A DNA stretch of 63,857 nucleotides from Oscillospiraceae bacterium (GCA_016302405.1 JAEDNR010000002.1:1-63857), one strand, 5' to 3'; counted from the stretch's first letter, positions 49,268 to 58,836 are shown. Numbers and translations: made by a program. The notes: generated by a model not told the origin, from the sequence alone.

Positions 49268-50450
49268 GGTTTTCTCCCATCTCCTCGGCACGCTCCCTGC
49301 CGATCATTTCCAGGCAGTCGTACTGCCCGGTCAAAACATATCCTCCCGCCTGGGGAAATACCGATTCCACAGCGTACAGGATTTTTCCCGCTACCATCTG
49401 AGAAGTAAGGTAGTCATCCGCAAAGGCTTTCAGTTCCGCCTCCGCAGCCGCTTCAATCGTTGCCGTGGGTTCCGTATTCCAAAAGGTCAGCTTCTCCACT
49501 GCCAGCGCAACAGGAAGGCGAAAGCCCCCGGGCAAAACAAGCGGATATTCTGTTTCTATTCTACCACAACTGCTATCCCAAATTCCACTCCCTTTCCATA
49601 AATTTATGCGTTTTTTTCCGAAGATAAGGCTGAACCGCGTCGCAGTACCGGTCTGCGCATCCCGTTCGTCCCATTCTGCCGGGGTAATTACCGTTATTTC
49701 CCTGCGGGTACGGGCATAAACCTCTCCTTTTGCCCAGGCCGCGCGGATACAGATACCGCAGTCGGTATAGCCGGAGATCAGGACCTGGCCCTGCCGCACC
49801 GCCTGACCAGGGGTACATTTCGCGGTTCCTTCCAGCACCGTGCAGGAGACGACAACGCCGTCCCGGGCTGCCACGACACTGCCGACTCGGTTCTCTTCCT
49901 CCCCTGCCTTTTCTTCCGGAGTACGCTCCCGAACAGAGATCACCGCTGTGCAGCCTCGGGTATTGACCCCCGCCCACTGCAGCTCCGGGATGGCACCCAG
50001 AAGGGCATTTTTGATCCGTTCGCTGCGGACCCCACGGCGGGAAGCACCGAAACGAATCCCCAATGCCTCCGCAGCTTCCAGAATCTGCCTGTCCGGAAGC
50101 GCGCTGTTTCCCTCCACCCGGACAAAAAGCACCCGGGTTGGTAGAAACAGCGTCAGAAACAGCAGCAGACCTATGCCCAGGACCAGCACCGGCCTGGCAA
50201 GAAAGCGCTTCAAGGTCCAATAGATGCCGAGGGTGCGTCTGACCGAAAGGCGGTCCCCTCTTTTTTCACACAGCTTTCTCAAGGCGGGAAGATCCCTGCG
50301 GAAGACACGCAGATGCATGACCAGTGCTTCTTTCCGTGTAACAGAGAATACCGCGATGTTTTTTTCCGCTGCAGCAGCCAGGGTCCCCTCCGGTTCCGCG
50401 CTGGTCAGCTCCACTTCCACCATCCCCGCCAGCGAATTCCACAGGTTCAT
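49251..50450 (-). CDS. yqfD: Sporulation protein YqfD
   Basis: The 399-aa protein matches the Bacillus YqfD length (about 398). The N-terminal soluble part is followed by one membrane helix (about 89-106, LVLGIGLLLFLTLF). An outside domain follows with VRVEGNSALPDRQI and a C-terminal ESVFPQAGGYVLTG. YqfC-YqfD is a mother-cell sigma-E pair needed for engulfment or cortex in Bacillus. Its ATG overlaps the yqfC stop by 4 nt. Confidence 0.93.
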   Translation of the reverse strand: MNLWNSLAGMVEVELTSAEPEGTLAAAAEKNIAVFSVTRKEALVMHLRVFRRDLPALRKLCEKRGDRLSVRRTLGIYWTLKRFLARPVLVLGIGLLLFLTLFLPTRVLFVRVEGNSALPDRQILEAAEALGIRFGASRRGVRSERIKNALLGAIPELQWAGVNTRGCTAVISVRERTPEEKAGEEENRVGSVVAARDGVVVSCTVLEGTAKCTPGQAVRQGQVLISGYTDCGICIRAAWAKGEVYARTRREITVITPAEWDERDAQTGTATRFSLIFGKKRINLWKGSGIWDSSCGRIETEYPLVLPGGFRLPVALAVEKLTFWNTEPTATIEAAAEAELKAFADDYLTSQMVAGKILYAVESVFPQAGGYVLTGQYDCLEMIGRERAEEMGENHGQSD

Positions 50451-50731
50451 GGTCTGCCCCTCCGAATCAAATTTACGCTGTCGATGCGTCCAGCAATCAC
50501 CAGCCGCTCCTTTGTCATCTGTTTCAGCTCCAGCCCGCAGCCCATGATACAAACCGTTCCATAACTCACCCGGACCCCGATCCGCTCGGCGCTGTATTGG
50601 GTCACGCCGCCGTGGTTTTCGATAAGGACACGGCGGTCCCCTGCCAGTTCCAAAACCGTCTGTCCCGGCAGCGGCTCCCCCGGCAGATCGGCGCCCTCCG
50701 CCAGACGTTCCAGAAACCGAACACCTCTCAT
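50447..50731 (-). CDS. yqfC: Sporulation protein YqfC
   Basis: The 94-aa protein shows the YqfC pattern: a VLELAGDRRVLIENHGGVTQY stretch (given in part) and the ending GLELKQMTKERLVIAGRID. The ATG at 50731 has GGGGTGA 5 nt upstream. It is first of the operon with yqfD, phoH, ybeY, era, yqzL, recO, and possibly mutS2. The divergent gene is also a sporulation gene. Confidence 0.92.
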   Translation of the reverse strand: MRGVRFLERLAEGADLPGEPLPGQTVLELAGDRRVLIENHGGVTQYSAERIGVRVSYGTVCIMGCGLELKQMTKERLVIAGRIDSVNLIRRGRP

Positions 50732-50804
50732 GGTCTCACCCCTTTTGGAAAGCATATGAATGAGAAGCGGACGAATTGCATAGATTCTTCCGAGGTGATC
50801 GTCT

Positions 50805-51788
50805 GTGCAGGCAAAGCGTTATGCCCTTGGGCTGGGGGCTGGAATCGGATTTCTTCTGCTGATCCTGGATGGCAGAACAGCCCTCGCCGGTGCCGCCGCC
50901 GGAATCGAGCTGTGTATAAAATCTGTCATTCCCGCCCTGTTTCCCTTTTTTGTGCTCTCCGATGTGCTGGTCTGTGCCCTATGGGGAGGAAAAAGCTCCC
51001 TACTCCGGCCTCTGGGCCGCCTGTTCGGCATGCCGGAGGGCGCAGAATCCCTCCTGCTCAGCGCTTTCCTGGGCGGCTATCCCGTGGGTACGAAAGAAGT
51101 CTCAAAAGCATGCGCCAGCGGGCAGTTAAAAAAAGAGGATGCTCTCCGACTGCTTTCTTTCTGCAATCAGCCCGGCCCGGCATTTCTGTTCGGCATGGTG
51201 GGCCCCTGTCTTCCGGAACGATGGATGGCCTGGGTTCTATGGGGAATCATCCTCGTCAGTGCCCTGTTTGTATCCCTGCTGACAAGGCCGGGAACTGCCC
51301 GGGCAGAGCTTCCGCCCCGGGAGATCCCTACCCCCGCCGCCGCCATGGGAAGCGCCCTTCGGGTCATGGGATCCGTCTGCGGATGGGTCATAATCTTCCG
51401 GGTAGCTGCCGCCTTTCTGGACCGGTGGGCACTGTGCTTCCTGCCTTCTGTCTGGAAAACGGCAGCACTGGGCGCGTTGGAACTGAGCAATGGATGCTGT
51501 ATGCTCTGTCAAATACCGGATGCCCGGGTGCGTTTTCTTCTTGCTGCCGGGATGCTGTCCTTCGGCGGCTTATGCGTCACCATGCAGACCATTTCATTGC
51601 TGGATAAGCTTCCGGTAAAAACCTATCTATGGGGAAAGGCGCTTCAGACCGGGTTTGCCCTGGCGCTTTCCTGCGCCGCCGTCTATGGACATGTATGGTA
51701 CTGCACGGTCCCCGCCATTCTTGCCGTCATCCTTTTATGCCGAAAAAAGGCAGTAGCTTTTTCAAGGAAGCCGTTGTATAATGGATAA
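50805..51788 (+). CDS. YlbJ-like sporulation integral membrane protein
   Basis: The 327-aa protein has eight or more membrane helices and nucleoside-recognition (gate) domain features: an early CIKSVIPALFPFFVLSDVLV helix pair and LLSAFLGGYPVGTKEVSKAC. FCNQPGPAFLFGMVG follows. These are hallmarks of YlbJ, a sigma-E membrane protein needed for normal spores. The GTG at 50805 is chosen because AGGTGATC lies just before it. It is divergent from yqfC. A CATAGATT sequence before it resembles a sigma-E -10 box, but the -35 is weak. Confidence 0.88.
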   Translation: MQAKRYALGLGAGIGFLLLILDGRTALAGAAAGIELCIKSVIPALFPFFVLSDVLVCALWGGKSSLLRPLGRLFGMPEGAESLLLSAFLGGYPVGTKEVSKACASGQLKKEDALRLLSFCNQPGPAFLFGMVGPCLPERWMAWVLWGIILVSALFVSLLTRPGTARAELPPREIPTPAAAMGSALRVMGSVCGWVIIFRVAAAFLDRWALCFLPSVWKTAALGALELSNGCCMLCQIPDARVRFLLAAGMLSFGGLCVTMQTISLLDKLPVKTYLWGKALQTGFALALSCAAVYGHVWYCTVPAILAVILLCRKKAVAFSRKPLYNG

Positions 51789-51837
51789 AAAGCAGTATTC
51801 CTTTTTACATGATTCTCTTAACCTGGAGGTTTTCCCT

Positions 51838-52047
51838 ATGCTTTTCCGGAAAAAGATCGCCCGCTGCTGCGGCTACTGTGTCCACTGTACGACAATGGAA
51901 GAGGGATTGGTGCTTTGCAGCAAGCGTGGGGTAAAACGCTCCGAAGACCGCTGCTTTCGCTTCCGGTACGATCCGTGCAAGCGGATCCCGCCAAAGCCAA
52001 AGGCCCTGGACTTTTCCAAATACGAATCCCAAGATTTTTCCCTGTAA
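51838..52047 (+). CDS. Cys-rich 69-aa protein, uncharacterised
   Basis: The product begins MLFRKKIARCCGYCVHCTTM and has eight Cys: CCGYCVHC near the N-terminus, LCSKRG, and the CFRFRYDPCKR block. The Cys spacing suggests one or two zinc sites or disulfides. It is basic, with no signal peptide or membrane segment. GGAGGTTTTCCCT precedes the ATG at 51838. It follows the ylbJ-like gene by 49 nt. I do not recognise the family, and no function is assigned. Confidence 0.75.
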   Translation: MLFRKKIARCCGYCVHCTTMEEGLVLCSKRGVKRSEDRCFRFRYDPCKRIPPKPKALDFSKYESQDFSL

Positions 52048-52051
52048 AAGC

Positions 52052-52088
52052 ACATCCACCGGCTGCAAAAAAGCCGGTGGATGTCATT
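52052..52088. terminator. Terminator between convergent genes
   Basis: ACATCCACCGGCT (52052-52064) pairs perfectly with AGCCGGTGGATGT (52072-52084), followed by CATTTTATT. Confidence 0.9.
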
Positions 52089-54059
52089 TTATTGGAGCAT
52101 TTCCAGGAATTCATCCTCGGTAAGAACGGGGATCCCCAATTCCCGGGCTTTGCGCTCCTTGGAACCCGCATTTTCTCCCGCAACCACAAAGCTGGTTTTT
52201 TTGGACACGGAGCCCGCGGCCTTTCCTCCGAAAAGCTCGATTTTTTCTGTGGCTTCCTCCCGGGTAAACCGGCTCAGGGCACCGGTCAGAACGATGGTCT
52301 TCCCGGCAAACCGGGTGTCCGTCACCGTGCGTGTGCATTCAAAATTCACGCCCGCTTCCCGCAGACGCCGGATCAGATGGATGGACTGCTCCTGGCGGAA
52401 CCATTCATAGATACTGACCGCCGTAATTTCTCCCACATCCGGAATCTGGATCAGTTCCTCCTGCTCCGCCTGCATCAGAGCGTCCATGCTGCCGAAATGA
52501 GACGCCAGCACCTTTCCGGTCTTGGCGCCCACCTGACGGATACCCAGAGCATAGATGAGCCTGCCAAGGTCCCGGCTCTTGCTGTCTTCGATGGCTGCAA
52601 GAAGTTTTTTTGCTGCCGTGGTCCCGGATTTCCACAGTCCGGATATTTCGTCCAATGTCAGATAATAGATATCCGCCGGGGAGCGGACCAGTCCCTTTTC
52701 GATGAGTGCTTCCACAATAGCGCTGCCCAGCCCCTCAATATCCATTGCATCCCGACTGACGAAATGGGCAATATTCCGGCTGAGCTGGGCGGGACACTCT
52801 GCTCCGGTACACCGCAAGAATGCACCGTTTTCATCCCGCTCCACAGCTGCCCCGCAGATTGGGCACCGTTCCGGAAGAGAATACGGTACCGTCCCCTCCG
52901 GGCGCTTGCTAAGGTTCACATCCAAAATTTCCGGAATGATCTCCCCGGCCTTTCGGATTCGCACCGTATCGCCAATCCGAATATCTCGCTGGGAAATAAA
53001 GTCCTGGTTATGCAGCGTGGCATTGGTCACAGTGGTGCCCGCAAGGCGCACTGGACGGACCACAGCCTTGGGAGTGAGCACACCGGTGCGTCCCACTTGA
53101 ACCTGAATGTCCTCCACCACTGTCTCCTTGATTTCCGGAGGATACTTATAGGCCGCTGCCCACCGGGGGAACTTGGCGGTACTGCCCAACTGCTCCCGCA
53201 GAGCCAGATCATCCACCTTGACAACCGCCCCATCAATATCACAGGGCAGGGTATCCCGGCGGTCATTGATCGCTTCCACTTCCTCCTGGATTTCTTTTAC
53301 GGAGGACAGAAGCTTATAAGGGATAACCTTAAAATGAAGACTTTTCAGATATTCCAGGGACTGGCTATGGCTGGTGAAGGCAATACCGTCGGCAAGCTGG
53401 ATATTGAAAATCAGAATATCCAGCCCCCGCTTCGCCGCTATTTTCGGATCCAGCTGGCGCAGAGAACCTGCGGCGGCATTCCGAGGGTTGGCAAAAAGAG
53501 GCTTCCCTGCGGCCTCCTGAGCTGCGTTCAGCTTTTCAAAGCTCTTTTTGGGCATATATACCTCGCCCCGAACGATCAGCCTGGGCGGAGCGTTTTCAAC
53601 CGTCATGGGAATGGAGCGGATGGTTTTTAGGTTTTCGGTCACATCCTCTCCCACATTTCCGTCTCCCCGGGTTGCTCCCCGGACAAAACGGCCGTTCTCG
53701 TATTCCAGTGCGACGGAAAGACCGTCAATTTTCGGCTCAACGGAGAAAGAAACCTCCCTGCCACCCTGGGTCTTTTCCAGAAAATCCGCCAGTTCTTCCA
53801 TGCTGAATACATCCTGCAGGCTCATAAGGGGTACCGGATGGGTCACCTCCTGGAATTTGCTCAGTGCCTGCCCGCCCACCCGCTGGGTGGGAGAATCCGG
53901 TCTTGCGAATTCCGGGTGGGCTTCTTCCAGTTCCTCCAGTTCCCGCAGAAGATGGTCGTATTCAAAATCCGGCATTTGTGGGTCATCCAGAACATAATAC
54001 CGGTAATTCGCTTCTGTCAGAAGGGCTGTCAGCTCCTCAATTCTCTCTTTCGGTTCCAT
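52089..54059 (-). CDS. ligA: NAD-dependent DNA ligase
   Basis: The 656-aa ligase has the adenylation Lys in EPKIDGLSV (about 106), the four-Cys zinc finger CPICG...CTGAECPAQ (about 396-424), helix-hairpin-helix repeats and a C-terminal BRCT domain (about 580-656). It joins Okazaki fragments and repaired nicks. The start MEPKERIEELTALL has CAGGAGGAAGCT upstream and overlaps the yunB 3' end by 23 nt. Confidence 0.97.
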   Translation of the reverse strand: MEPKERIEELTALLTEANYRYYVLDDPQMPDFEYDHLLRELEELEEAHPEFARPDSPTQRVGGQALSKFQEVTHPVPLMSLQDVFSMEELADFLEKTQGGREVSFSVEPKIDGLSVALEYENGRFVRGATRGDGNVGEDVTENLKTIRSIPMTVENAPPRLIVRGEVYMPKKSFEKLNAAQEAAGKPLFANPRNAAAGSLRQLDPKIAAKRGLDILIFNIQLADGIAFTSHSQSLEYLKSLHFKVIPYKLLSSVKEIQEEVEAINDRRDTLPCDIDGAVVKVDDLALREQLGSTAKFPRWAAAYKYPPEIKETVVEDIQVQVGRTGVLTPKAVVRPVRLAGTTVTNATLHNQDFISQRDIRIGDTVRIRKAGEIIPEILDVNLSKRPEGTVPYSLPERCPICGAAVERDENGAFLRCTGAECPAQLSRNIAHFVSRDAMDIEGLGSAIVEALIEKGLVRSPADIYYLTLDEISGLWKSGTTAAKKLLAAIEDSKSRDLGRLIYALGIRQVGAKTGKVLASHFGSMDALMQAEQEELIQIPDVGEITAVSIYEWFRQEQSIHLIRRLREAGVNFECTRTVTDTRFAGKTIVLTGALSRFTREEATEKIELFGGKAAGSVSKKTSFVVAGENAGSKERKARELGIPVLTEDEFLEMLQ

Positions 54060-54684
54060 AGCTTCCTCCTGTTTGTAAAAAAGTATCCGGCACCTCGCCA
54101 ACGATCACGGTCTCCGCCACAACCACCTCACTGGTCACGGTAAAGCTGCTGGCCTGCCCCAGCACCAGCACCGCCACATCAATGCTGACCTGCATGTTAA
54201 GCCTATGCAGGGTCTGATTGATCCCTGCCTGACTGAAATCACTGGCAAAAACAGCGTCGCTGTTCCGGATGGAAAGAATGCGGACGGGAATCACCGGGCC
54301 CTTGCCAGAAAAGAACTCCGGCAGAAGCAGGCTCCCCAGGGGGATCCCGATATCCGAAGTGTCAAGGGCCAGAATCTCATCATTGATAATATTCAGGATG
54401 TCGGTTTTCAGCCGGTTGATCTCCCCAATATTGGTTTTCAGGGCTGTAATCCGGCCATTCAGGTCTTTTTCAAAATAGACGATCCGGTCATAGGCAATGT
54501 TTCCCGCGGCGATCTGCTTCGCGATGGCATCGTTGGTCAGATCCGAGGTGGCATTCTTTACCTGGGTTTCCGCAAGGCTCCGGATCACGGGGCGATACTT
54601 TCCCCGAAAAAGTACAAAGCTGGAAAGCGCCAGGGCAAGCAGAAATACCAGTAACCCAAGAAAACGCCGCAGTCTTCTTGCCAT
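54037..54684 (-). CDS. yunB: Sporulation protein YunB
   Basis: The 215-aa protein has an N-terminal helix (about 7-26) and the YunB pattern: RPVIRSLAETQVKNATSDLTNDAI, NIAYDRIV, NTNIGEIN-like KTNIGEINRLK, IGIPLGSLLLPEF and ISIDVAVLV-like SIDVAVLVLG. In Bacillus it is a sigma-E gene needed for spore maturation. The ATG at 54684 has GGGAGG 7 nt upstream, but that site lies in the 3' arm of a hairpin (54688-54722), which may restrict translation. Confidence 0.93.
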   Translation of the reverse strand: MARRLRRFLGLLVFLLALALSSFVLFRGKYRPVIRSLAETQVKNATSDLTNDAIAKQIAAGNIAYDRIVYFEKDLNGRITALKTNIGEINRLKTDILNIINDEILALDTSDIGIPLGSLLLPEFFSGKGPVIPVRILSIRNSDAVFASDFSQAGINQTLHRLNMQVSIDVAVLVLGQASSFTVTSEVVVAETVIVGEVPDTFLQTGGSYGTEREN

Positions 54685-54687
54685 GAC

Positions 54688-54722
54688 CATCCCTCCCGGG
54701 AAAGGCTATGCCGGGAGGGATG
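54688..54722 (-). promoter_or_regulatory. Hairpin that includes the yunB ribosome binding site
   Basis: CATCCCTCCCGG (54711-54722 on the minus strand read) pairs with CCGGGAGGGATG (54688-54699), a perfect 12-bp stem with an 11-nt loop. The GGGAGGG arm is the ribosome binding site for yunB. It may be a terminator-like structure after pcrA or a translational gate. Confidence 0.65.
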
Positions 54723-54738
54723 GGATTATACGTATTCC

Positions 54739-57129
54739 CTATGACAGTTTTGTCAGGAACTGGGAAGCGGTTTTTGCCATCAGCTTCTTGGTGCCAATAT
54801 CATCAAAGGCAATTTCCAAAAGGGCATCCCCGCCCATTTTCAAAACGGTCAGCACCATTCCCCGTCCAAACGCGGCATGGCTGACCATGTCACCCGGATT
54901 CAGATCCAGCACCTTTCCGGCTGGGGCAGGCGAAAAGCTGCTTAAGGTGGATGTACGGTGCTGCACCGGGCGGCTGTGCGCCTGTGCGTACCTCTCCGGG
55001 CGGTGCTCGGAACGGCTCTGGAATCCGCCCCGGTGGGTAATCAGCTCCTCAGGAAGCTCTTTCAGGAAACGGGAGGGCAGGCTTGACGAGGTTCTGCCGT
55101 AGATCATCCGCTGCCTTGCGTAGCTGACGATCAGCTCCTTTTTCGCCCGGGTGATGGCCACATAGCAAAGCCGCCGTTCTTCCTCCATTTCCTCCGGGTC
55201 CCCGATGGCCCGGGTCCCGGGGAACAGGCCGTCCTCCATGCCCACCAGGAACACATTGGGAAACTCCAAACCCTTGGCCGAATGCATGGTCATCATAACC
55301 ACAGCGTCGTCCCCATCATGGTATTCTTCAATATCCGTATACAGGGCCACTTCCTCCAGGAAGCCTGCCAGCGTGGGGGTCTCGGCGTTTTCCATGTAGG
55401 TCTGAATGCTGGATTTCAGCTCTCGGATATTTTCAAGCCTTGTCTTATTTTCTTCCGTCGGCTTGGCAATAAGCATATCCGCGTAGCCGGAGCGGGCAAC
55501 AAGCTCATCGTAGAAGTCCGGCAGAGGAATTCCGCTTTCCAGAAGGGCCTGCATACCGGCAATCAGTCCGGTAAACTGCCGCAGCTTGGGTGCGGGCTTT
55601 TCCAGGGCCGCATAAGAGCCGGGGTCCTCGATCACCGCGTACAGGGGCTTTTCCTCTGCCTCCGCCAGGCGCTCCGCAACCTCAATCGTCTTGGGCCCCA
55701 AACCCCGGGGTGGATTGTTAATGATGCGCTTCAGACGCAGATCGTCAGCGGGGTTATTCACTACACACAGGTAGGACAGCATGTCCTTGACCTCAGCCCG
55801 GTCAAAGAAACGGGTGCCGCCAATGACACGGTAAGGGATCCCGTTGCGCTTCATGGCGTATTCCAGAGCGTTGGACTGGGCATTGGTCCGGTAGAGAATT
55901 GCGTAATCCTTCAGATTCTTCCCCCGGGAACGGGAGAGGATCTGGCCCGCGACAAAATTGCCCTCCCCGCCCTCATCCGCCGCCTCATAAACGGTAATGG
56001 GATCACCGGCAGCGTTTTCCGTCCATAGCTTCTTCCCTTTCCGCCCCACATTGTGGGAGATAACCGCATTGGCTGCACTCAGAATGGACTGGGTGGAACG
56101 GTAGTTCTGCTCCAACCGGATGGTCCGGCAGCCGGGATACTGCTCCTCAAAGTTCAGGATATTGTCGATGGTCGCGCCCCGGAAACGGTAGATGCTCTGA
56201 TCGTCATCGCCCACCACACACAGGTTGTGATGCTCTCCTGCAAGCAGGGAGGCAAGCAGATACTGCATATGGTTGGTGTCCTGGTACTCGTCCACCAGAA
56301 TGTACTTGAATTTGTGCTGGTAATAGCTTCGGACCTCCGGATACTGCTGCAGGAGCTGCACCGTCACATAGATGATGTCGTCAAAATCAAGCGCGTTATT
56401 GTCCTTCAGCCGCTGCTGGTATTTTTCATAGGCTTTGGCAATTTGGATGGCTTTCAGGTCATTCTTTTCCTCCGCCCTGCCCAGCATCTGCCCGGGAGCG
56501 ATCATACGGTCCTTCTGGCGGCTGATGGCGCCCAGGACATACCGGGCGGGAAAGGTCTTGTCATCCAGGCCCATGTCCGAAATGATTCCCTTCATGATCC
56601 GCTCAGAATCCGACGTATCGTAGATGGTAAAGCTGCGGGTATAGCCCATCCGGTCAATATCCCTCCGGAGAATCCGGCAGCAGGCGGAGTGGAAGGTCAT
56701 GGCCCAAATGTCCTCCGCCTGGGGCCCCAGGAGAGCGGACAGCCGATCCTTCATTTCATTTGCCGCTTTGTTGGTAAAGGTAATGGCAATCACGCTCCAC
56801 GGTACAGCCGGGTCCAGAGCACACAGCCGGTCCGCGCGGAACCTGTCCTCATCTGAAAGGGGTTCACAGAGAGCTTCCAGGAACGAAACATCTTCCTCCG
56901 TTACAGTTTCGGGAACAAAATCGCTGTCGCTGGCACAGCCAAATCGCAGAAGATTCGCGATCCGGTTTATCAAAACCGTGGTTTTTCCGCTTCCGGCTCC
57001 CGCCAGAAGCAGCAGCGGACCCTGTGTAGTCAGAACCGCCTGGCGCTGCATATCGTTGAGCTGGGAAAACTGGGAAGCAATATACTGCCGCCGGGCGGCA
57101 AGAAAACGGGATTTACATAATTCTGTCAT
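54739..57129 (-). CDS. pcrA: ATP-dependent DNA helicase PcrA/UvrD
   Basis: The 796-aa superfamily 1A helicase has Walker A AGAGSGKT (43-50), motif II LVDEYQDTN (about 275), DDDQSIYRFRGA and EQNYRSTQ. The late motif MTMHSAKGLEFPNVFLVGMEDG is also present (given in pieces of the block). It lies in repair, plasmid and conflict functions. It follows sigF by 93 nt in the same direction. Confidence 0.96.
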   Translation of the reverse strand: MTELCKSRFLAARRQYIASQFSQLNDMQRQAVLTTQGPLLLLAGAGSGKTTVLINRIANLLRFGCASDSDFVPETVTEEDVSFLEALCEPLSDEDRFRADRLCALDPAVPWSVIAITFTNKAANEMKDRLSALLGPQAEDIWAMTFHSACCRILRRDIDRMGYTRSFTIYDTSDSERIMKGIISDMGLDDKTFPARYVLGAISRQKDRMIAPGQMLGRAEEKNDLKAIQIAKAYEKYQQRLKDNNALDFDDIIYVTVQLLQQYPEVRSYYQHKFKYILVDEYQDTNHMQYLLASLLAGEHHNLCVVGDDDQSIYRFRGATIDNILNFEEQYPGCRTIRLEQNYRSTQSILSAANAVISHNVGRKGKKLWTENAAGDPITVYEAADEGGEGNFVAGQILSRSRGKNLKDYAILYRTNAQSNALEYAMKRNGIPYRVIGGTRFFDRAEVKDMLSYLCVVNNPADDLRLKRIINNPPRGLGPKTIEVAERLAEAEEKPLYAVIEDPGSYAALEKPAPKLRQFTGLIAGMQALLESGIPLPDFYDELVARSGYADMLIAKPTEENKTRLENIRELKSSIQTYMENAETPTLAGFLEEVALYTDIEEYHDGDDAVVMMTMHSAKGLEFPNVFLVGMEDGLFPGTRAIGDPEEMEEERRLCYVAITRAKKELIVSYARQRMIYGRTSSSLPSRFLKELPEELITHRGGFQSRSEHRPERYAQAHSRPVQHRTSTLSSFSPAPAGKVLDLNPGDMVSHAAFGRGMVLTVLKMGGDALLEIAFDDIGTKKLMAKTASQFLTKLS

Positions 57130-57222
57130 GACGCACCTGTATCATTCTGTTAGGATGCGTCTATTTTACTCCAAAACAAGGAAAAGGTAAAGAAGTTTTT
57201 TCGGCAGACACTCTGCGGCTAT

Positions 57223-57930
57223 CTACCCGCCCATGGTTTCCCGCAGCATTTCCAGAGCCTTTTTTTCGATCCGGGAAACCTGGACCTGGCTGACGGAAAG
57301 GACCTTTGCCGCCCGCTGTTGGGTCAGTCCGTGGTAATACCGCAGCTGGATCACCTGCCGCTCCCGCTCCGGAAGGCCCTCCACCGCCTGACGGAGGGCG
57401 ATTTTTTCCACCATCCGTTCCTCCGACTCCGTATCGGTCAGAACGTTTTCCAGGGTAAAGCCTTCCTCCCCGGTTTCCCGCTGAATGGATTCCGTGGCAG
57501 CGGTGGCAGTCTCCGCCATGGCGATCTCTTCCGGCGTATACCCTGTGCAGCCGGAGATTTCCTGGATGGTCGGTTCCCTGCCCAGTTCGGAAGTCAGTTT
57601 TGCCCGGGCCGCTTTGATGGCCGCCGCTTGCTCCTTGATCCCCCGGGAGACCTTGATGGCTCCGTCATCCCGAAGGAAGCGGCGAATCTCTCCGGCAATC
57701 TTCGGCACGGCGTAGGTGGAAAACTGGGTGCCGAATTCCAGATCAAACCCCTCCACCGCTTTGAGAAACCCCAGGCACCCCAGCTGGTACAGATCCTCTG
57801 TCTCCGTCCCCCTGCCCACAAACCGCCGGGCGACGGACCATATGAGGCCAGCATTCTCCTGGACCAGGGCTTCCGACGCCTCCCGGTCTCCTGCCTTGGC
57901 TCTGGCAATCAGTTCCTCCTGCCTGCTCAT
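57223..57930 (-). CDS. sigF: RNA polymerase sporulation sigma factor sigma-F
   Basis: The 235-aa sigma-70-family protein has region 2 (NAGLIWSVARRF, EDLYQLGCLGFLKAVEGFD, FSTYAVPKIAGEIRRFLRDDG) and region 4 (RYYHGLTQQRAAKVLSVSQVQVSRIEKKAL in part). It directs early forespore transcription, including spoIIR. It overlaps the spoIIAB stop by 4 nt. The order spoIIAA-spoIIAB-sigF identifies it as sigma-F rather than sigma-G. Confidence 0.97.
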   Translation of the reverse strand: MSRQEELIARAKAGDREASEALVQENAGLIWSVARRFVGRGTETEDLYQLGCLGFLKAVEGFDLEFGTQFSTYAVPKIAGEIRRFLRDDGAIKVSRGIKEQAAAIKAARAKLTSELGREPTIQEISGCTGYTPEEIAMAETATAATESIQRETGEEGFTLENVLTDTESEERMVEKIALRQAVEGLPERERQVIQLRYYHGLTQQRAAKVLSVSQVQVSRIEKKALEMLRETMGG

Positions 57931-58358
57931 TGCTTTCGCTGGAGCTTCCGGCGCATATGTACCGAGGTGCCCTTGCCCGGGGCGGAGGAAATTTCCAGGT
58001 CCGTCATGAAACTTTCCATGATAGTAAAGCCCATGCCGCTGCGCTCACTTCCCCCGGTGGTATAGGCGGGGCGTCTTGCCTGCTCCACATTCGGAATCCC
58101 CACACCCTTGTCCTTGATGACGATATCCAGAGTATTGTCTTTCAGGATCCGACAGCGCAGCATAATGGTTCCCAGTCCTTCGGGGTAGGCGTGGACAATG
58201 CAGTTTGTCACCGCTTCGGAAACGGCGGTACGGATGTCCCCCAATTCCTCCAGGGTCGGGTCCATCTGAGCCGCGAAACAGGCTACCGCGCTGCGGGCAA
58301 AGGCTTCGTTGGCGGAGCGGCTGGGGAACTCCAGGATCATATAATTTTGGAATTTCAT
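57927..58358 (-). CDS. spoIIAB: Anti-sigma-F factor / serine kinase SpoIIAB
   Basis: The 143-aa GHKL-fold kinase binds sigma-F and phosphorylates SpoIIAA. The ATP site shows the N box SEAVTNCIVHAYP, the G1 box DKGVGIPN and the G2 box ERSGMGFTIMESF. It overlaps spoIIAA and sigF by 4 nt each, so the three are made together. Confidence 0.97.
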   Translation of the reverse strand: MKFQNYMILEFPSRSANEAFARSAVACFAAQMDPTLEELGDIRTAVSEAVTNCIVHAYPEGLGTIMLRCRILKDNTLDIVIKDKGVGIPNVEQARRPAYTTGGSERSGMGFTIMESFMTDLEISSAPGKGTSVHMRRKLQRKQ

Positions 58359-58672
58359 AACACGGCCTCCTTCATTTCCACCAGCTTATCAATTCCCGAT
58401 GCCCGGAACACCTTCATAGGCTGGGGCGAAATACCCGTGAGCAACAGTTTCCCCTCAATCTGAGCCATATTACGCAAAGCGTTAATGACCACCGCAATGC
58501 CGGATGAATCCACAAAGGTCACATCCCGGAAATCCAGAATACAGACATCCGGCATATAGGCCTCGATCTTGGACGCGATGACTTGAATATAGGCTTTGGC
58601 ACAATGGTGGTCGATCTCTCCCGTCAGGGCGATGGTCAGCCGCCCATCCTCCAGGAAGCTGGTAAAATGCAT
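58355..58672 (-). CDS. spoIIAA: Anti-anti-sigma factor SpoIIAA
   Basis: The 105-aa STAS-domain protein frees sigma-F by binding SpoIIAB when unphosphorylated. The phosphorylated serine is S57 in FVDSSGIAV, matching Ser58 of Bacillus. The start MHFTSFLEDGRL has GAAGGAGGA upstream; the frame continues further upstream, but without a ribosome binding site and into the terminator. A sigma-H promoter is expected; AGGAAA is present but I could not find a matching -10 box. Confidence 0.95.
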   Translation of the reverse strand: MHFTSFLEDGRLTIALTGEIDHHCAKAYIQVIASKIEAYMPDVCILDFRDVTFVDSSGIAVVINALRNMAQIEGKLLLTGISPQPMKVFRASGIDKLVEMKEAVL

Positions 58673-58770
58673 AGAAATTCCTCCTTCGTATCTTCCCCGG
58701 AAGTTTTCTTTTTCCGGTTTCCTATCAGTATAATCACCGCCAGGCGAAATAGCAGTCGGAATCAGGAAAC

Positions 58771-58814
58771 CAAAAAAATAGCGCGGAGCGCAAATCCGTA
58801 GATTTACGCTCCGC
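58771..58814 (-). terminator. Rho-independent terminator of valS
   Basis: On the minus strand a GCGGAGCG/CGCTCCGC stem with an inner AAATC/GATTT is followed by GCTATTTTTTTGG. It separates valS from the spoIIAA operon. Confidence 0.88.
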
Positions 58815-58836
58815 ATTCCGATTTCCTTTTGAGCCT

